A stretch of 64,000 bases of DNA from an uncultured Alistipes sp. (GTDB taxonomy: Bacteria > Bacteroidota > Bacteroidia > Bacteroidales > Rikenellaceae), in contig CALUKH010000005.1 in NCBI GenBank assembly GCA_944321185.1, forward strand, positions 1-64,000. The letters are read 5' to 3'. The notes beneath the pieces were generated by a model. That model saw only the letters and a program-made list of their open reading frames with translations. It was not told where the DNA came from and made no database searches. The position numbers and the translations under genes are program-made. Positions 34,514 to 45,307 of the stretch are shown piece by piece (within the stretch, counting starts at the first letter, position 1; the number at the start of each line of letters is the position of its first letter).

Positions 34514-35026
34514 ATGGATATTCTTCTGTCGACTTGCGCTTTTCTGCTCGCGATTCTCGGAATCGCCGGCTGTATCGTTCCGGCCCTCCCGGGAACCATC
34601 CTCTCCTACGGAGCCCTGCTGTGCGCCTATTTCACCTCCTACTCCCAGATCGGGGGCATGGCCCTCGGAATATGGCTTGCCGTCTGTGTAGCGGTCAGCG
34701 TCGCCGACTACTTCCTCCCGGCCTGGATGACCAAACGCTTCGGCGGTTCACGCGCCGGATCGATCGGTGCCACCGTCGGCGTCTTCGTCGGATTCTTCCT
34801 CCTGCCGCCCGTCGGGATCATCCTCGGACCCTTCCTCGGTGCCGTCATCGGCGAACTCTTCAACAACCGCAAGGACTTTGCCAAGGCTCTCGTCGTAGGA
34901 TGTGGATCGTTCCTCTCGTTCATCGTCGGAACCGGCATCAAACTCATCGCCTCGATCGGCATCTTCATTCATATCCTGGCCGATACGTGGCCCGCTCTGC
35001 GCAACTGGCTTGCAACCGTTTTCTAA
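34514..35026 (+). CDS. DUF456 membrane protein
   Basis: 170 residues, almost wholly hydrophobic with about five membrane segments. Family marks: LLSTCAFLLAILGIAGCIVPALPGTILSYGALL at the start, a WMTKRFGGSRAGSIGATVGVFVGFFLLPPVGIILGPFLGAVIGEL glycine-rich core split over two helices, and a C-terminal helix pair. DUF456 proteins are widespread inner-membrane proteins without a known function. It precedes the M16 peptidase by 16 nt and is probably co-transcribed. Confidence 0.88.
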   Translation: MDILLSTCAFLLAILGIAGCIVPALPGTILSYGALLCAYFTSYSQIGGMALGIWLAVCVAVSVADYFLPAWMTKRFGGSRAGSIGATVGVFVGFFLLPPVGIILGPFLGAVIGELFNNRKDFAKALVVGCGSFLSFIVGTGIKLIASIGIFIHILADTWPALRNWLATVF

Positions 35027-35042
35027 ACAATAAACCTCATTT

Positions 35043-37943
35043 ATGAAAAAATTACTCACGCTGGCCGTCGTCGTCGTGGCGCTGCTTGCCGCCGCATGCA
35101 GCAAGTACAAGTACGAGACGGTCGAGGGCGATCCGATGAACACGCGGATCTACACCCTTCCCAACGGCCTGAAGGTCTACATGAGCGTCAACAAAGAGAC
35201 GCCCCGCATCCAGACCTACATCGCTGTGCGCGTCGGCGGCAAGAACGACCCCGCCGAAACCACCGGTCTGGCCCACTACTTCGAACACCTCATGTTCAAG
35301 GGTACGCCCAACTTCGGAACCTCGGACTATGCCGCCGAGAAACCCCTGCTCGACCAGATCGAACAACTCTTCGAGGTCTACCGTCAGACCGAAGACGAGG
35401 CCGAACGTCAGGCCATCTACCACCGCATCGATTCGATCAGCTACGAAGCCTCGAAGATCGCCATCCCGAACGAATACGACAAACTGATGGCTGCCATCGG
35501 CGCCAACGGCACCAATGCCTACACGTCGCAGGACATGACCGTCTATGAGGATGACATCCCCTCGAACGAGGTCGACAATTGGGCCAAAATCCAGGCCGAC
35601 CGCTTCCGCAACCCCGTCATCCGCGGCTTCCACACCGAGCTGGAGACCATCTACGAGGAGAAGAACATGTCCCTGACGAAGGATAACCGCAAGGTCTGGG
35701 AGGCCCTCGATGCCGCCCTGTTCCCTCACCACCCCTACGGCACGCAGACCGTCCTGGGTACGCAGGAGCACCTGAAAAACCCCTCGATCACCAACGTCAA
35801 GAACTACCACAAGACCTACTACGTCCCGAACAACATGGCCATCTGCCTGTCGGGTGATCTGAACCCCGACGAGGTGATTGCCACCATCGACAAGTACTTC
35901 GGTGACATGCTGCCCAACAAGGATCTGCCCAAACTGAAGTTCCAGCCCGAAGAGCCCATTTCCGAGCCCATCGTGCGCGAGGTATACGGTCTGGAGGCGG
36001 CCAACGTCCAGATGGGTTGGCGGCTGCCGGGCACGTCGTCCGACCCGAACGACGTGGCGCAAATTGCCAGTGCCATCCTCAACAACGGTCAGGCCGGCCT
36101 GATCGACCTGGATCTCAACCAGCAGCAGAAGGTCCTCTCGGCCTACGGCGGTTATGCGGGCCAGCCCGATTACAGCACCTTCATCGTGGGCGGCAACCCC
36201 AAGGCCGGACAGTCGCTCGAGGAGGTTCGCGACCTGCTGCTCGACGAAGTGGCCAAACTGCGCTCGGGCGACTTCGACGAAGAGCTCATCCAGGCCTCGA
36301 TCAACAACTTCAAGCTCTACCGGATGAAGGAGCTCGAATCGAACAACTCGCGGGCCGATCTGTACGTGCAGTCGTTCATCGCCGGCACGAACTGGGCCGA
36401 CGAAGTCGCTCAGCTCGAACGCATGTCGAAGATCACCAAACAGGACGTCATCGACTGGGCCAACAAGTACCTCGGCCCCGAAAGCTACGCCATCGTCTTC
36501 AAACGCGAGGGCGAAGACAAGAACGTCCAGAAGATCGCCGCCCCGAAGATCACCCCGATCGTCACGAACCGCGACAAGCAGAGCGCCTTCCTGACCCAGA
36601 TCCAGAACTCCGAGGTGAAACCCATCGAACCGGTCTTCGTCGACTATCAGAACGACATGTCGCAGTTCGACGTGCGCGAGGGCATCCACGTCCTCTACAA
36701 GAAGAACGACCTGAACGACATCTTCACGCTCAACTACATCTTCGACACGGGCTTCGAGAACGATCCCGCTCTCGAACTGGCCTTCATCTACCTGAGCTAC
36801 CTGGGCACCGAAGCCATGTCGGCCGAACAGATCGCCTCCGAGATGTACGATATCGCCTGCTCGTTCTCGCTGCGTGCCGGAAGCAACACCAGCACCATCT
36901 CGATTACGGGTCTGAGCGAGAACATGCCCCGGGCCATGGAGATCGTCGAGGGGCTGATCAACGGGGCCGTCGCCGATGAGGCGATCCTCGAGAACCTCAA
37001 GCAGGATCTGATCAAGTCGCGCGCCGACGCCAAACTCAGCCAGGCGAAGAATTTCTCCGCCCTGCAGACCTACCTCATCTACGGCGAGGAGTTCATCCGC
37101 CGTGCGACGCTCACCAACGAACAGCTGCAGGCCCTCGGATCGGAGGAGCTCATCGCCCGCGTGCGTGACCTGATGAGCAAACAGCACGAGGTGCTCTACT
37201 ACGGTCCGATGACCCAGGACGAGGCCCGCACAAGCCTGGCCGACCACCACAAACCCGCCGCCGTCCTCACCCCGCTGGAGAAGCACTATCCGAAAAAACA
37301 GCTCACGGAGCAGAACCGCGTCATCCTGGCCCAGTACGATGCCAACCAGCTCTACTACTTCCAGTACTCGAACCGCGGCGAAGGCTTCGACGTGACGAAC
37401 GATCCCGGAATCACGCTCTACAACGAGTACTTCGGCGGCAGCATGAACTCGATCTGCTTCCAGGAGATGCGCGAGGCCCGCGGTCTGGCCTACACCGCAT
37501 CGGCATGGCTCGCATCGCCCTCGTTCGCCGATGACAGCTACTCCTACATCTCGTTCATCGCCACGCAGAACGACAAGATGCAGACCGCCGTCAAGGCCTT
37601 CGACGAGATCATCAACCAGATGCCCGAATCACCAGCCGCCTTCCAGATCGCCAAGGATGCCATCCTGACCCGTCTGCGCACCGACCGTACCACGGGCATC
37701 GACGTGCTCAACTCCTACCTCGCACTGCGCCGCCTCGGACTCTCGGAGGACCGCGACCGGCAGATCTTCGAGAAGGTGCAGTCGATGACCCTCGACGACG
37801 TGAAGGCCACGCAGCAGAAGTGGGTCAAGGATCGCCCCTACACCTACGGCATTCTGGGCGACATCGAGAACCTCGACCTGAACTTCCTCAAGACGTTGGG
37901 GCCCATCACCACCGTCTCGCAGGAGGAGATCTTCGGATACTGA
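35043..37943 (+). CDS. M16-family zinc peptidase, lipoprotein (two-domain)
   Basis: 966 residues. Lipoprotein signal MKKLLTLAVVVVALLAAAC (Cys19). The N-terminal M16 half has the inverted zinc motif HYFEH (His78, Glu81, His82) and the downstream Glu in ELETIYEEKNM. The second M16-like half (from about 550) lacks the zinc motif, as usual, but keeps the substrate-clamp features (FGGSMNSICFQEMREARGLAYTASAW). Such pitrilysin-like enzymes degrade peptides held in a closed chamber, here probably in the periplasm. It follows DUF456 by 16 nt and ends at a bidirectional terminator. Confidence 0.95.
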   Translation: MKKLLTLAVVVVALLAAACSKYKYETVEGDPMNTRIYTLPNGLKVYMSVNKETPRIQTYIAVRVGGKNDPAETTGLAHYFEHLMFKGTPNFGTSDYAAEKPLLDQIEQLFEVYRQTEDEAERQAIYHRIDSISYEASKIAIPNEYDKLMAAIGANGTNAYTSQDMTVYEDDIPSNEVDNWAKIQADRFRNPVIRGFHTELETIYEEKNMSLTKDNRKVWEALDAALFPHHPYGTQTVLGTQEHLKNPSITNVKNYHKTYYVPNNMAICLSGDLNPDEVIATIDKYFGDMLPNKDLPKLKFQPEEPISEPIVREVYGLEAANVQMGWRLPGTSSDPNDVAQIASAILNNGQAGLIDLDLNQQQKVLSAYGGYAGQPDYSTFIVGGNPKAGQSLEEVRDLLLDEVAKLRSGDFDEELIQASINNFKLYRMKELESNNSRADLYVQSFIAGTNWADEVAQLERMSKITKQDVIDWANKYLGPESYAIVFKREGEDKNVQKIAAPKITPIVTNRDKQSAFLTQIQNSEVKPIEPVFVDYQNDMSQFDVREGIHVLYKKNDLNDIFTLNYIFDTGFENDPALELAFIYLSYLGTEAMSAEQIASEMYDIACSFSLRAGSNTSTISITGLSENMPRAMEIVEGLINGAVADEAILENLKQDLIKSRADAKLSQAKNFSALQTYLIYGEEFIRRATLTNEQLQALGSEELIARVRDLMSKQHEVLYYGPMTQDEARTSLADHHKPAAVLTPLEKHYPKKQLTEQNRVILAQYDANQLYYFQYSNRGEGFDVTNDPGITLYNEYFGGSMNSICFQEMREARGLAYTASAWLASPSFADDSYSYISFIATQNDKMQTAVKAFDEIINQMPESPAAFQIAKDAILTRLRTDRTTGIDVLNSYLALRRLGLSEDRDRQIFEKVQSMTLDDVKATQQKWVKDRPYTYGILGDIENLDLNFLKTLGPITTVSQEEIFGY

Positions 37944-37982
37944 ACCCCGATCCGGCCGGCTCCTGCCGTGCCGTCTGAAATG

Positions 37983-38019
37983 AAAAGATCCCGGAGGCTG
38001 CAGCCTTCGGGGTCTTTTT
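37983..38019. terminator. Bidirectional terminator between the M16 gene and ahcY
   Basis: An A-rich arm and GATCCCGGAGGC pair with GCCTTCGGGGTC and a T-rich arm around TGCA, giving a long, nearly symmetric hairpin. It serves the convergent genes on both sides. Confidence 0.85.
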
Positions 38020-38054
38020 GTTCGGTATGCTCGGCGTTCGATCCGCCGCGAAGA

Positions 38055-39464
<1,410 letters not shown>

Positions 39465-39532
39465 ATCGTTTCAAGTTTAAGTGTTGTATTCGTTTCGGCG
39501 CACGCAGCACGGCGGCACCGTTCTCCATTCCG

Positions 39533-39904
39533 TCACCCCTTCAACCGCTGAAGCACGGCCTCACGGTCGCGTGCGATCTGTTCGCGCAGCTCCTCGACGG
39601 TGGCAAAATGCCGCTCGCCACGGAGCCGTTCGATCAGTTCGACCCGCAGGCGCAGCCCGTACAGTTCGCCCGCAAAGTCGAGCACATGCGTCTCCAGACG
39701 GCGTTCCGTACCGCCTACCGAGGGGTTGCGCCCCAGATTCGACAGGGCGTCGTACCAGCGACCGTCGATCAGCGCCCGCGAACGGTAGACCCCGTCCTCG
39801 AGCCCCAGGTCGTCCGGCACCGCCAGATTGGCCGTCGGGAAGCCCAGTTCGCGCCCCAGACGCCGTCCATGCTCCACCACTCCTTCGATCACCACGCGTT
39901 CCAT
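39533..39904 (-). CDS. Stand-alone riboflavin kinase (flavokinase domain of RibF)
   Basis: 123 residues equal to the C-terminal flavokinase domain of bifunctional RibF. Visible are the nucleotide-binding GRRLGRELGFPTANLAV, the DGVYRSRALIDGRWYDALSNLGRNPSVGG segment and the ETHVLDFAGELYGLRLRVELIERLR block. It phosphorylates riboflavin to FMN. The N-terminal FAD synthetase domain (about 180 residues) is absent, and the upstream sequence is another gene, so this is not a simple frameshift. The ATG overlaps the stop of the AI-2E-type permease gene. Last gene of the rsfS-ftsH-cdsA-psd operon. Confidence 0.9.
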   Translation of the reverse strand: MERVVIEGVVEHGRRLGRELGFPTANLAVPDDLGLEDGVYRSRALIDGRWYDALSNLGRNPSVGGTERRLETHVLDFAGELYGLRLRVELIERLRGERHFATVEELREQIARDREAVLQRLKG

Positions 39905-41010
39905 CAGATCTTTTCGGTCAGTTTACGCACCAGGCTGAATTGCGAGAAGAACTCCTTGGCGAAGACCCGCAGCACCGTATAGGAGGGAATGGCCAGCAGC
40001 ATGCCCAGAATGCCGGCCAGCGATCCGGCAATCAGAATCACCAGAAAGACCTCCAGCGGATGGGCCTTGACCCGTTCGGAGTAGAGTGTCGGCTGGAGGA
40101 TAAAGTCGTCCATTCCCTTGATAACCAACAGCGAGCAGACGATCACCAGCACCGTGTGCCCGACAGGCTGGTCGGCGATCGGCGTCACAATGCCCACCAG
40201 CACCGAGAGGATGCCGCCGATCAGCGGCCCGGCATACGGCACGACGTTCATGATGCCCATGATCAGTCCGATGAAGGCGGCGTCGGCCGTCTTCATGCCG
40301 AAGGCCATCATCACCAGCGATACGGCAATCATCAGCAGCAGGCTCTCCGAGAGGATGCCCGTGAAGTAGCGCCCCAGAAGCAGCGTCACCGAATCCAGCG
40401 CACGCGTAATGTTTTCGTGATAGTGCTCCGGGAAGACGGCCGTGACCATGGCGTAGAAGAGCCCCTCCTCCTTGAGGAAGAAGAAGGTGATGAACGAGAT
40501 CGAGAAGATGGCGATCACCGACGAGATCACCACGCCGATAATCGACGAGAAGATCCGGTTGATCGAATCCAGATCGATGATCTGCCGCAGGGCCGCCGTC
40601 AGCTCCTCGGAGAGCGAGAAGGTGCTTTCGGGCATGGCGAACAGGCGTTGCAGATCGTGCTGAACGCGGGCGATGGGTTCGCCGATGCTCTCGATGACGG
40701 CCGTGAAGTCGACGTGGGCAAACTGGTTGATCTTGTTGAAGACCAGCGGCACGAAGAGCGAGATGCAGGCCGCGATGATGGCCCAGATCACCACCAGCGT
40801 CACCAGAGCCGCCAGCCAGCGCGGTACGCGCCACCCCCGCACATGCAGGTCGGAGAGCCGTTTGACCAGCGGACGCCCCATCACCGCCAGCACCGCCGAG
40901 ACCAGAATATAGACGACGATCGACGAGAAATACCAGACCAGAAACAGCACGGCCGTAGCGATGGCCGCACCCACGATGAATTTCAGAACGGTCTGAGGCG
41001 TCGTTTTCAT
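39904..41010 (-). CDS. AI-2E/TqsA-family (PerM) permease
   Basis: 368 residues with about eight membrane helices: a hydrophobic start (VLKFIVGAAIATAVLFLVWYFSS, VYILVSAVLAVM), a long periplasmic/amphipathic region (about 95-150) and a C-terminal bundle with the conserved GIMNVVPYAGPLIGGILSVLVG and HPLEVFLVILIAGSLAGILGMLLAIPSYTVLRV. The family includes TqsA and PerM; substrates are rarely known and some members are sodium/proton antiporters. It starts 4 nt after psd and overlaps the riboflavin kinase start. Function beyond transport is not assigned. Confidence 0.9.
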   Translation of the reverse strand: MKTTPQTVLKFIVGAAIATAVLFLVWYFSSIVVYILVSAVLAVMGRPLVKRLSDLHVRGWRVPRWLAALVTLVVIWAIIAACISLFVPLVFNKINQFAHVDFTAVIESIGEPIARVQHDLQRLFAMPESTFSLSEELTAALRQIIDLDSINRIFSSIIGVVISSVIAIFSISFITFFFLKEEGLFYAMVTAVFPEHYHENITRALDSVTLLLGRYFTGILSESLLLMIAVSLVMMAFGMKTADAAFIGLIMGIMNVVPYAGPLIGGILSVLVGIVTPIADQPVGHTVLVIVCSLLVIKGMDDFILQPTLYSERVKAHPLEVFLVILIAGSLAGILGMLLAIPSYTVLRVFAKEFFSQFSLVRKLTEKI

Positions 41011-41014
41011 GGGC

Positions 41015-41701
41015 CTACTCCATTTCTTCTTCCGTCTTGCGCAGACGTGCGATCGGGGTCTGCGAACCCACGGTCGGATCGCCGATCTCGACCAGCAGTT
41101 CGCTGTCCTTGGGGATCAGCACGTCGATGCGCGAACCGAACTTGATGAATCCGCAGACACTGTTCTGTTCGACGGGGTTTCCGACCTTCATGTAGGAGAC
41201 GATGCGCCGGGCGATCAGGCCGGCAATCTGGCGGAACAGCACGCGCTGTCCCGAGGGCATCTTCACCACCGTCGTGGTCCGTTCGTTTTCGGTCGACGAC
41301 TTGGGGTGCCACGCCACCAGGAAGCGCCCCGGATGATATTTGAAATACTCCACGACACCACCCACGGGAACCCAGTTCATATGGACGTTGGTGATCGACA
41401 TGAAGATCGAGATCTGCAGCATTTCCTCCTGGAGATACTCCGTTTCGCGCACCACCTCGGTCACCACCACCCGGCCGTCGCACGGTGCGAAGACCAGATC
41501 GGCATCGTGGATGCGTACCCGGCGCGGTTCGCGGAAGAAGGCCACGATGAAGAACCAGAAGAGCAGCAGGAAGATCGTACCTCCCCACAGCAGGGCTTCG
41601 CCCGATTCGTTGACCAGCATCCGGTAGAACAGCCACCAGATCAACAGGCAGACCGCCCCCGAAATACCGATGATCTTGTATCCTTCCTTATTGATTCTCA
41701 T
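41015..41701 (-). CDS. psd: Phosphatidylserine decarboxylase (short type)
   Basis: 228 residues. It makes phosphatidylethanolamine from phosphatidylserine. An N-terminal membrane hairpin (GISGAVCLLIWWLFYRM, LLWGGTIFLLLFWFFIVAFF) precedes the catalytic part: VFAPCDGRVVVTEVV, ISIFMSITNVHMNWVPVGG and the self-cleavage site in SVCGFIKFGSRIDVLIP, where the Ser of GSR becomes the pyruvoyl group. It follows cdsA by 18 nt, so consecutive steps of phospholipid synthesis are co-expressed. Confidence 0.94.
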   Translation of the reverse strand: MRINKEGYKIIGISGAVCLLIWWLFYRMLVNESGEALLWGGTIFLLLFWFFIVAFFREPRRVRIHDADLVFAPCDGRVVVTEVVRETEYLQEEMLQISIFMSITNVHMNWVPVGGVVEYFKYHPGRFLVAWHPKSSTENERTTTVVKMPSGQRVLFRQIAGLIARRIVSYMKVGNPVEQNSVCGFIKFGSRIDVLIPKDSELLVEIGDPTVGSQTPIARLRKTEEEME

Positions 41702-41719
41702 ATACGGTACGATTAGGAG

Positions 41720-42568
41720 TTACATGACAAAAAGCATATAGACGAAGACGAACGGTGCCGAAAGCAGCATGGCATCGAAGCGGTCGAGCACCCCGCCGTG
41801 ACCGGGGATCAGCGAGCCGGAATCCTTGACGCCGGCCGCGCGTTTGAACATCGACTCCACCAGGTCGCCCAGCACGCCCGTAATCGAGGCCACGAAAGCC
41901 AGTCCGGCCCATGCGACATAGTTGTCATCGAGCACCCGTGCCGCAACCAGCCCCATCGCCACGGCCCCGATGACTCCGCCGAAGAATCCCTCCCACGACT
42001 TCTTGGGCGAGAGGCGTTCACAGAGTCGGTGGCGGCCGATCGACATGCCCACCAGGTAGGCAAAGACGTCGTTGGCCCAGATGATGAAGATGTAGAACAT
42101 CATCACGCCGGGGCTCCACGCCTCACTGGCCACGATCGGGAAGTAGCACATCAGCGAGAAGGGCATTGCCACATAAGCCACGCCGAGGAGCGTCACTGCA
42201 ATGTTGGCCAGCGGATTCTCCCGCCGCCGGAACAGTTCGCAGATGAACATCACGGGCATCAGCAACAGCAGGAAGGCCATGCCGCGGGCAAACGTTCCGC
42301 TGGCACTGCCCAGGATCTGAATGTCATCGCTGACGAAGGCGAAATTCAGCGCCAGCAGCACCAGTCCCGCAATCAGACCGATGATTCGCTGCGGGGCTTG
42401 CCCCCGCGCCTCGGCCAGTGCGTAAAACTCCGTCATGCCCACGACGGTCAGCAGTGCCAGCAGCACGCCGAAACTCCACTGCGACCATGCGATGGACCCC
42501 AGGACCACCACGGCCAGCACCACACCGCTCGCCGTGCGGACCAGCAGATTCTTCAGTTTGTCACTCAT
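41720..42568 (-). CDS. cdsA: Phosphatidate cytidylyltransferase
   Basis: 282 residues with about eight membrane helices. CdsA makes CDP-diacylglycerol, the precursor of all phospholipids. The family signature is present near the C-terminus: DLVESMFKRAAGVKDSGSLIPGHGGVLDRFD. The catalytic loop SPKKSWEGFFGG is also visible. I chose ATG 42568 (MSDKLKNLLVRTASG); upstream in-frame sequence lies within the ftsH 3' end and reads as low-complexity. It sits 43 nt after ftsH in the same operon. Confidence 0.95.
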   Translation of the reverse strand: MSDKLKNLLVRTASGVVLAVVVLGSIAWSQWSFGVLLALLTVVGMTEFYALAEARGQAPQRIIGLIAGLVLLALNFAFVSDDIQILGSASGTFARGMAFLLLLMPVMFICELFRRRENPLANIAVTLLGVAYVAMPFSLMCYFPIVASEAWSPGVMMFYIFIIWANDVFAYLVGMSIGRHRLCERLSPKKSWEGFFGGVIGAVAMGLVAARVLDDNYVAWAGLAFVASITGVLGDLVESMFKRAAGVKDSGSLIPGHGGVLDRFDAMLLSAPFVFVYMLFVM

Positions 42569-42611
42569 CGGTTTTGAAGGTTTCAGTTGGCTGTTCAGGT
42601 TGGTTCGTTTG

Positions 42612-44768
42612 CTATTCGGGCTTTGCCGTTCCGGCATCCGTCTGTCCGCCATCGGGGGCTGATTTCGTTGAATCGCCCGCCGGCTTCGGATCGGCCTTCG
42701 CAGCGGGATCCGTGCTTTGGGTTTCGGGGGCCGACGGAGTTGCGGCAGATGCCGGGGTCGCGGCAGCATCCGCGGTCGAAGTCTTCGGAGCGCCCTCCGC
42801 CGACTGTTCGGCACGAGCCTTGGCTTCGGCTTCGCGACGCTCGCGTTCGATATCCTTCTTCCGCTTGCCGAAGATCCGCTCCACATCCTCGGTGAAGACC
42901 ACCTCACGCTGCAGAAGCAGTTCGGCCAGCTCCTTCACGCCCGCCTGATGCTCCCGGAGCACCTTCTCGGCCATCGCATAGGCCTGGGCAATGACGCGAC
43001 GCGCCTCGGCATCGATCTGCTGGGCGGTCTGCTCGGAGTAGGGTTTCGTGAACGACATATCGCTCTGCCCCGTCGAATCGTAATAGGAGATCGTGCCCAC
43101 CTCATCGCTCATGCCGTAGTAGGCCACCATGGCGTAGGCCTGTTTGGTAACACGTTCCAGATCGTTCAGCGCACCGGTCGAGATCTCGCCGAAGGTCAGC
43201 TGCTCCGACACGCGGCCGCCGAGCGTTGCGGCCAGTTCGTCCATCATCTGTTCACGCGTAGTGATCTGACGCTCCTCGGGCAGGTACCAGGCCGCACCCA
43301 GCGCCTTGCCGCGCGGGATGATCGTCACCTTGATCAGCGGGCTGGCATTCTCCAGAATCCAGCTCACCGTGGCATGACCCGCCTCATGATAGGCGATCAC
43401 GCGCTTCTCATCGTCGGAGATGATCTTGTTCTTGCGTTCCAGACCGCCCACGATACGGTCGATGGCCGCCAGGAAGTCCTCCTTCGAGATGAATTTCTTG
43501 TTGTGACGCGCCGCGATCAGGGCCGCCTCATTGCAGACGTTGGCAATGTCGGCCCCCGAGAAGCCCGGGGTCTGGCGCGCCAGGAACGAACGGTCCAACT
43601 GCGGATCGAGTTTCAGCGGACGCAGGTGGACGTTGAAGATCTCCTCGCGCTCCTTCACGTCGGGGAGCCCCACCTCGATCTGACGGTCAAAACGTCCGGC
43701 ACGCATGAGCGCCTTGTCGAGAATGTCGGCCCGGTTCGTGGCCGCCAGCACAATGACGCCCGTATTGGTCTGGAAGCCGTCCATCTCCGTCAGGAGCTGG
43801 TTGAGCGTATTTTCGCGTTCGTCGTTGCCCGAGAAACCGGCATTCTTGCCGCGGGCCCGGCCGATGGCGTCGATCTCGTCGATGAAGACGATGCACGGAG
43901 CCTTCTGCTTGGCCTGCTCGAAGAGGTCGCGCACGCGCGACGCTCCCACGCCGACGAACATCTCGACGAAATCCGAACCCGAAATCGACAGGAACGGCAC
44001 GTTTGCCTCGCCGGCCACAGCCTTGGCCAGCAGCGTCTTACCCGTTCCCGGAGGGCCCACCAGCAGGGCTCCCTTCGGGATTTTGGCGCCCAGTTCGCGG
44101 TATTTGTCGGCCTTTTTCAGGAAGTCGACGATCTCCATGATCTCGACCTTGGCCTCCTCCAGACCGGCCACATCCTTGAACGTGACGCGTTTGGCGTTGT
44201 CCTTGTCGAAGACCTGCGCCTTGGCCTTGCCGACGTTCATGATGCCACCGCCGCCTCCGGCTCCCGCGCCGCGCGCCATCGAGCGCATCACGAAGATCCA
44301 CACGCCGATGATGAGCACCCACGGCAGCAGATTGACCAGAATCGAGGTCCAGTCGTTGCGTTCGTTGCGGTAGACGACCGGGACGTCGTGTCCCGACTGC
44401 GTCTCGGCATCCTGCAGATCCGCACGGAACGAATCCACCGAGCCGATCGTAAAGGTCAGCTGCGCCCCGACCTCGGGCAGACGGCGGAACCGTCGGTCGG
44501 TCGAGTCGTTGCGGTAATGCGCCGCCGCCTCCTGCGTCAGGAAGACCTGAGCCTCTTCGCGGTTGACGACTTCGATTTTGAGGACTTCGCCCTGCTCGAC
44601 CATTTCGCGGACCGTCGTCCAGTCGCTCTCCACGGGCCGGTCGTTCGAGGGGCTGAAGAGATAATATCCGAAGATCAACGCCGCAATCACGCCGTAGATC
44701 CACAGCAGCGAGGGGCGCGGCATATTCATTTTCGGAGTGCCGTTATGCTTGTTTTGATTCTGTGCCAT
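42612..44768 (-). CDS. ftsH: Membrane-bound ATP-dependent zinc metalloprotease FtsH
   Basis: 718 residues. Two membrane helices (about 20-38 and 133-155) flank a periplasmic domain. The AAA domain has [19 protein letters not shown] (Walker A), [15 protein letters not shown] (Walker B), [19 protein letters not shown], and the protease domain has the zinc motif [12 protein letters not shown]. The last about 80 residues are Ala/Pro/Lys/Glu-rich and disordered. FtsH degrades misfolded membrane proteins and, in E. coli, LpxC. It begins 6 nt after rsfS and precedes cdsA-psd. Confidence 0.97.
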   Translation of the reverse strand: MAQNQNKHNGTPKMNMPRPSLLWIYGVIAALIFGYYLFSPSNDRPVESDWTTVREMVEQGEVLKIEVVNREEAQVFLTQEAAAHYRNDSTDRRFRRLPEVGAQLTFTIGSVDSFRADLQDAETQSGHDVPVVYRNERNDWTSILVNLLPWVLIIGVWIFVMRSMARGAGAGGGGGIMNVGKAKAQVFDKDNAKRVTFKDVAGLEEAKVEIMEIVDFLKKADKYRELGAKIPKGALLVGPPGTGKTLLAKAVAGEANVPFLSISGSDFVEMFVGVGASRVRDLFEQAKQKAPCIVFIDEIDAIGRARGKNAGFSGNDERENTLNQLLTEMDGFQTNTGVIVLAATNRADILDKALMRAGRFDRQIEVGLPDVKEREEIFNVHLRPLKLDPQLDRSFLARQTPGFSGADIANVCNEAALIAARHNKKFISKEDFLAAIDRIVGGLERKNKIISDDEKRVIAYHEAGHATVSWILENASPLIKVTIIPRGKALGAAWYLPEERQITTREQMMDELAATLGGRVSEQLTFGEISTGALNDLERVTKQAYAMVAYYGMSDEVGTISYYDSTGQSDMSFTKPYSEQTAQQIDAEARRVIAQAYAMAEKVLREHQAGVKELAELLLQREVVFTEDVERIFGKRKKDIERERREAEAKARAEQSAEGAPKTSTADAAATPASAATPSAPETQSTDPAAKADPKPAGDSTKSAPDGGQTDAGTAKPE

Positions 44769-44774
44769 AAGTTT

Positions 44775-45125
44775 TTACGCTTCGTATTCATATTTTACCA
44801 TCGGGGCATCGGCCCACAGCTCCTCCAGACGGTAGAAGCTGCGCAGTTCGGTCTGGAAGATGTGGACCACCACGTCCACATAGTCCATGGCGATCCATAC
44901 GGCATTCTGCTGCCCTTCGACCCGCCAGACCTTTTCGCCCAACGTCTCGAGGACCTTCTCCTCGATGCCGTCGGCGATGGCCGCCACCTGCGTGGTGGAG
45001 TCGGCATTGCAGACCACGAAATACGAACAGATCGCGCCGTCGAATCCCCGCAGATCCAACGATACGATATTCTTACCCTTTTTATCTTCAATCGCGCTGA
45101 CGATCGTTTCGATCAGTTTGTCCAT
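44775..45125 (-). CDS. rsfS: Ribosome silencing factor RsfS
   Basis: 116 residues. RsfS binds protein L14 of the 50S subunit and prevents 70S joining under nutrient limitation. Family blocks: IVSAIEDKKGKNIVSLDLRGFDGAICSYFVVCNADSTTQVAAIADGIEEKV (split across two segments) and GQQNAVWIAMDYVDVVVHIFQTELRSFYRLEELW. ATG 45125 gives the standard MDKLIETI start; the frame continues upstream only into the promoter. First gene of a six-gene minus-strand operon. Confidence 0.95.
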   Translation of the reverse strand: MDKLIETIVSAIEDKKGKNIVSLDLRGFDGAICSYFVVCNADSTTQVAAIADGIEEKVLETLGEKVWRVEGQQNAVWIAMDYVDVVVHIFQTELRSFYRLEELWADAPMVKYEYEA

Positions 45126-45152
45126 AAGTTTCAATAGATGTCTATAACCTTG

Positions 45153-45160
45153 CAAAGGTA
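45153..45160 (-). promoter_or_regulatory. -7 promoter element of the rsfS-ftsH operon
   Basis: Minus-strand TACCTTTG matches TAnnTTTG, 27 nt before the rsfS ATG. Confidence 0.65.
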
Positions 45161-45252
45161 TGAAAAGAGAATGAGATTTGAAAATAACCGGCCAAAAATC
45201 GCCAAACAAGCCGCTTTTTCCGGCATGTGAACAGGATCCTCGGAATTTTTCT

Positions 45253-45260
45253 TAATTTTG
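45253..45260 (+). promoter_or_regulatory. -7 promoter element of the 45.3-kb lipoprotein gene
   Basis: TAATTTTG matches TAnnTTTG and lies 47 nt before the ATG, divergent from the rsfS promoter. Confidence 0.65.
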
Positions 45261-45307
45261 TCCGAACTCCTCGCAAACCGTCAAACCCGCTTCAAAACCG
45301 TGACCGC

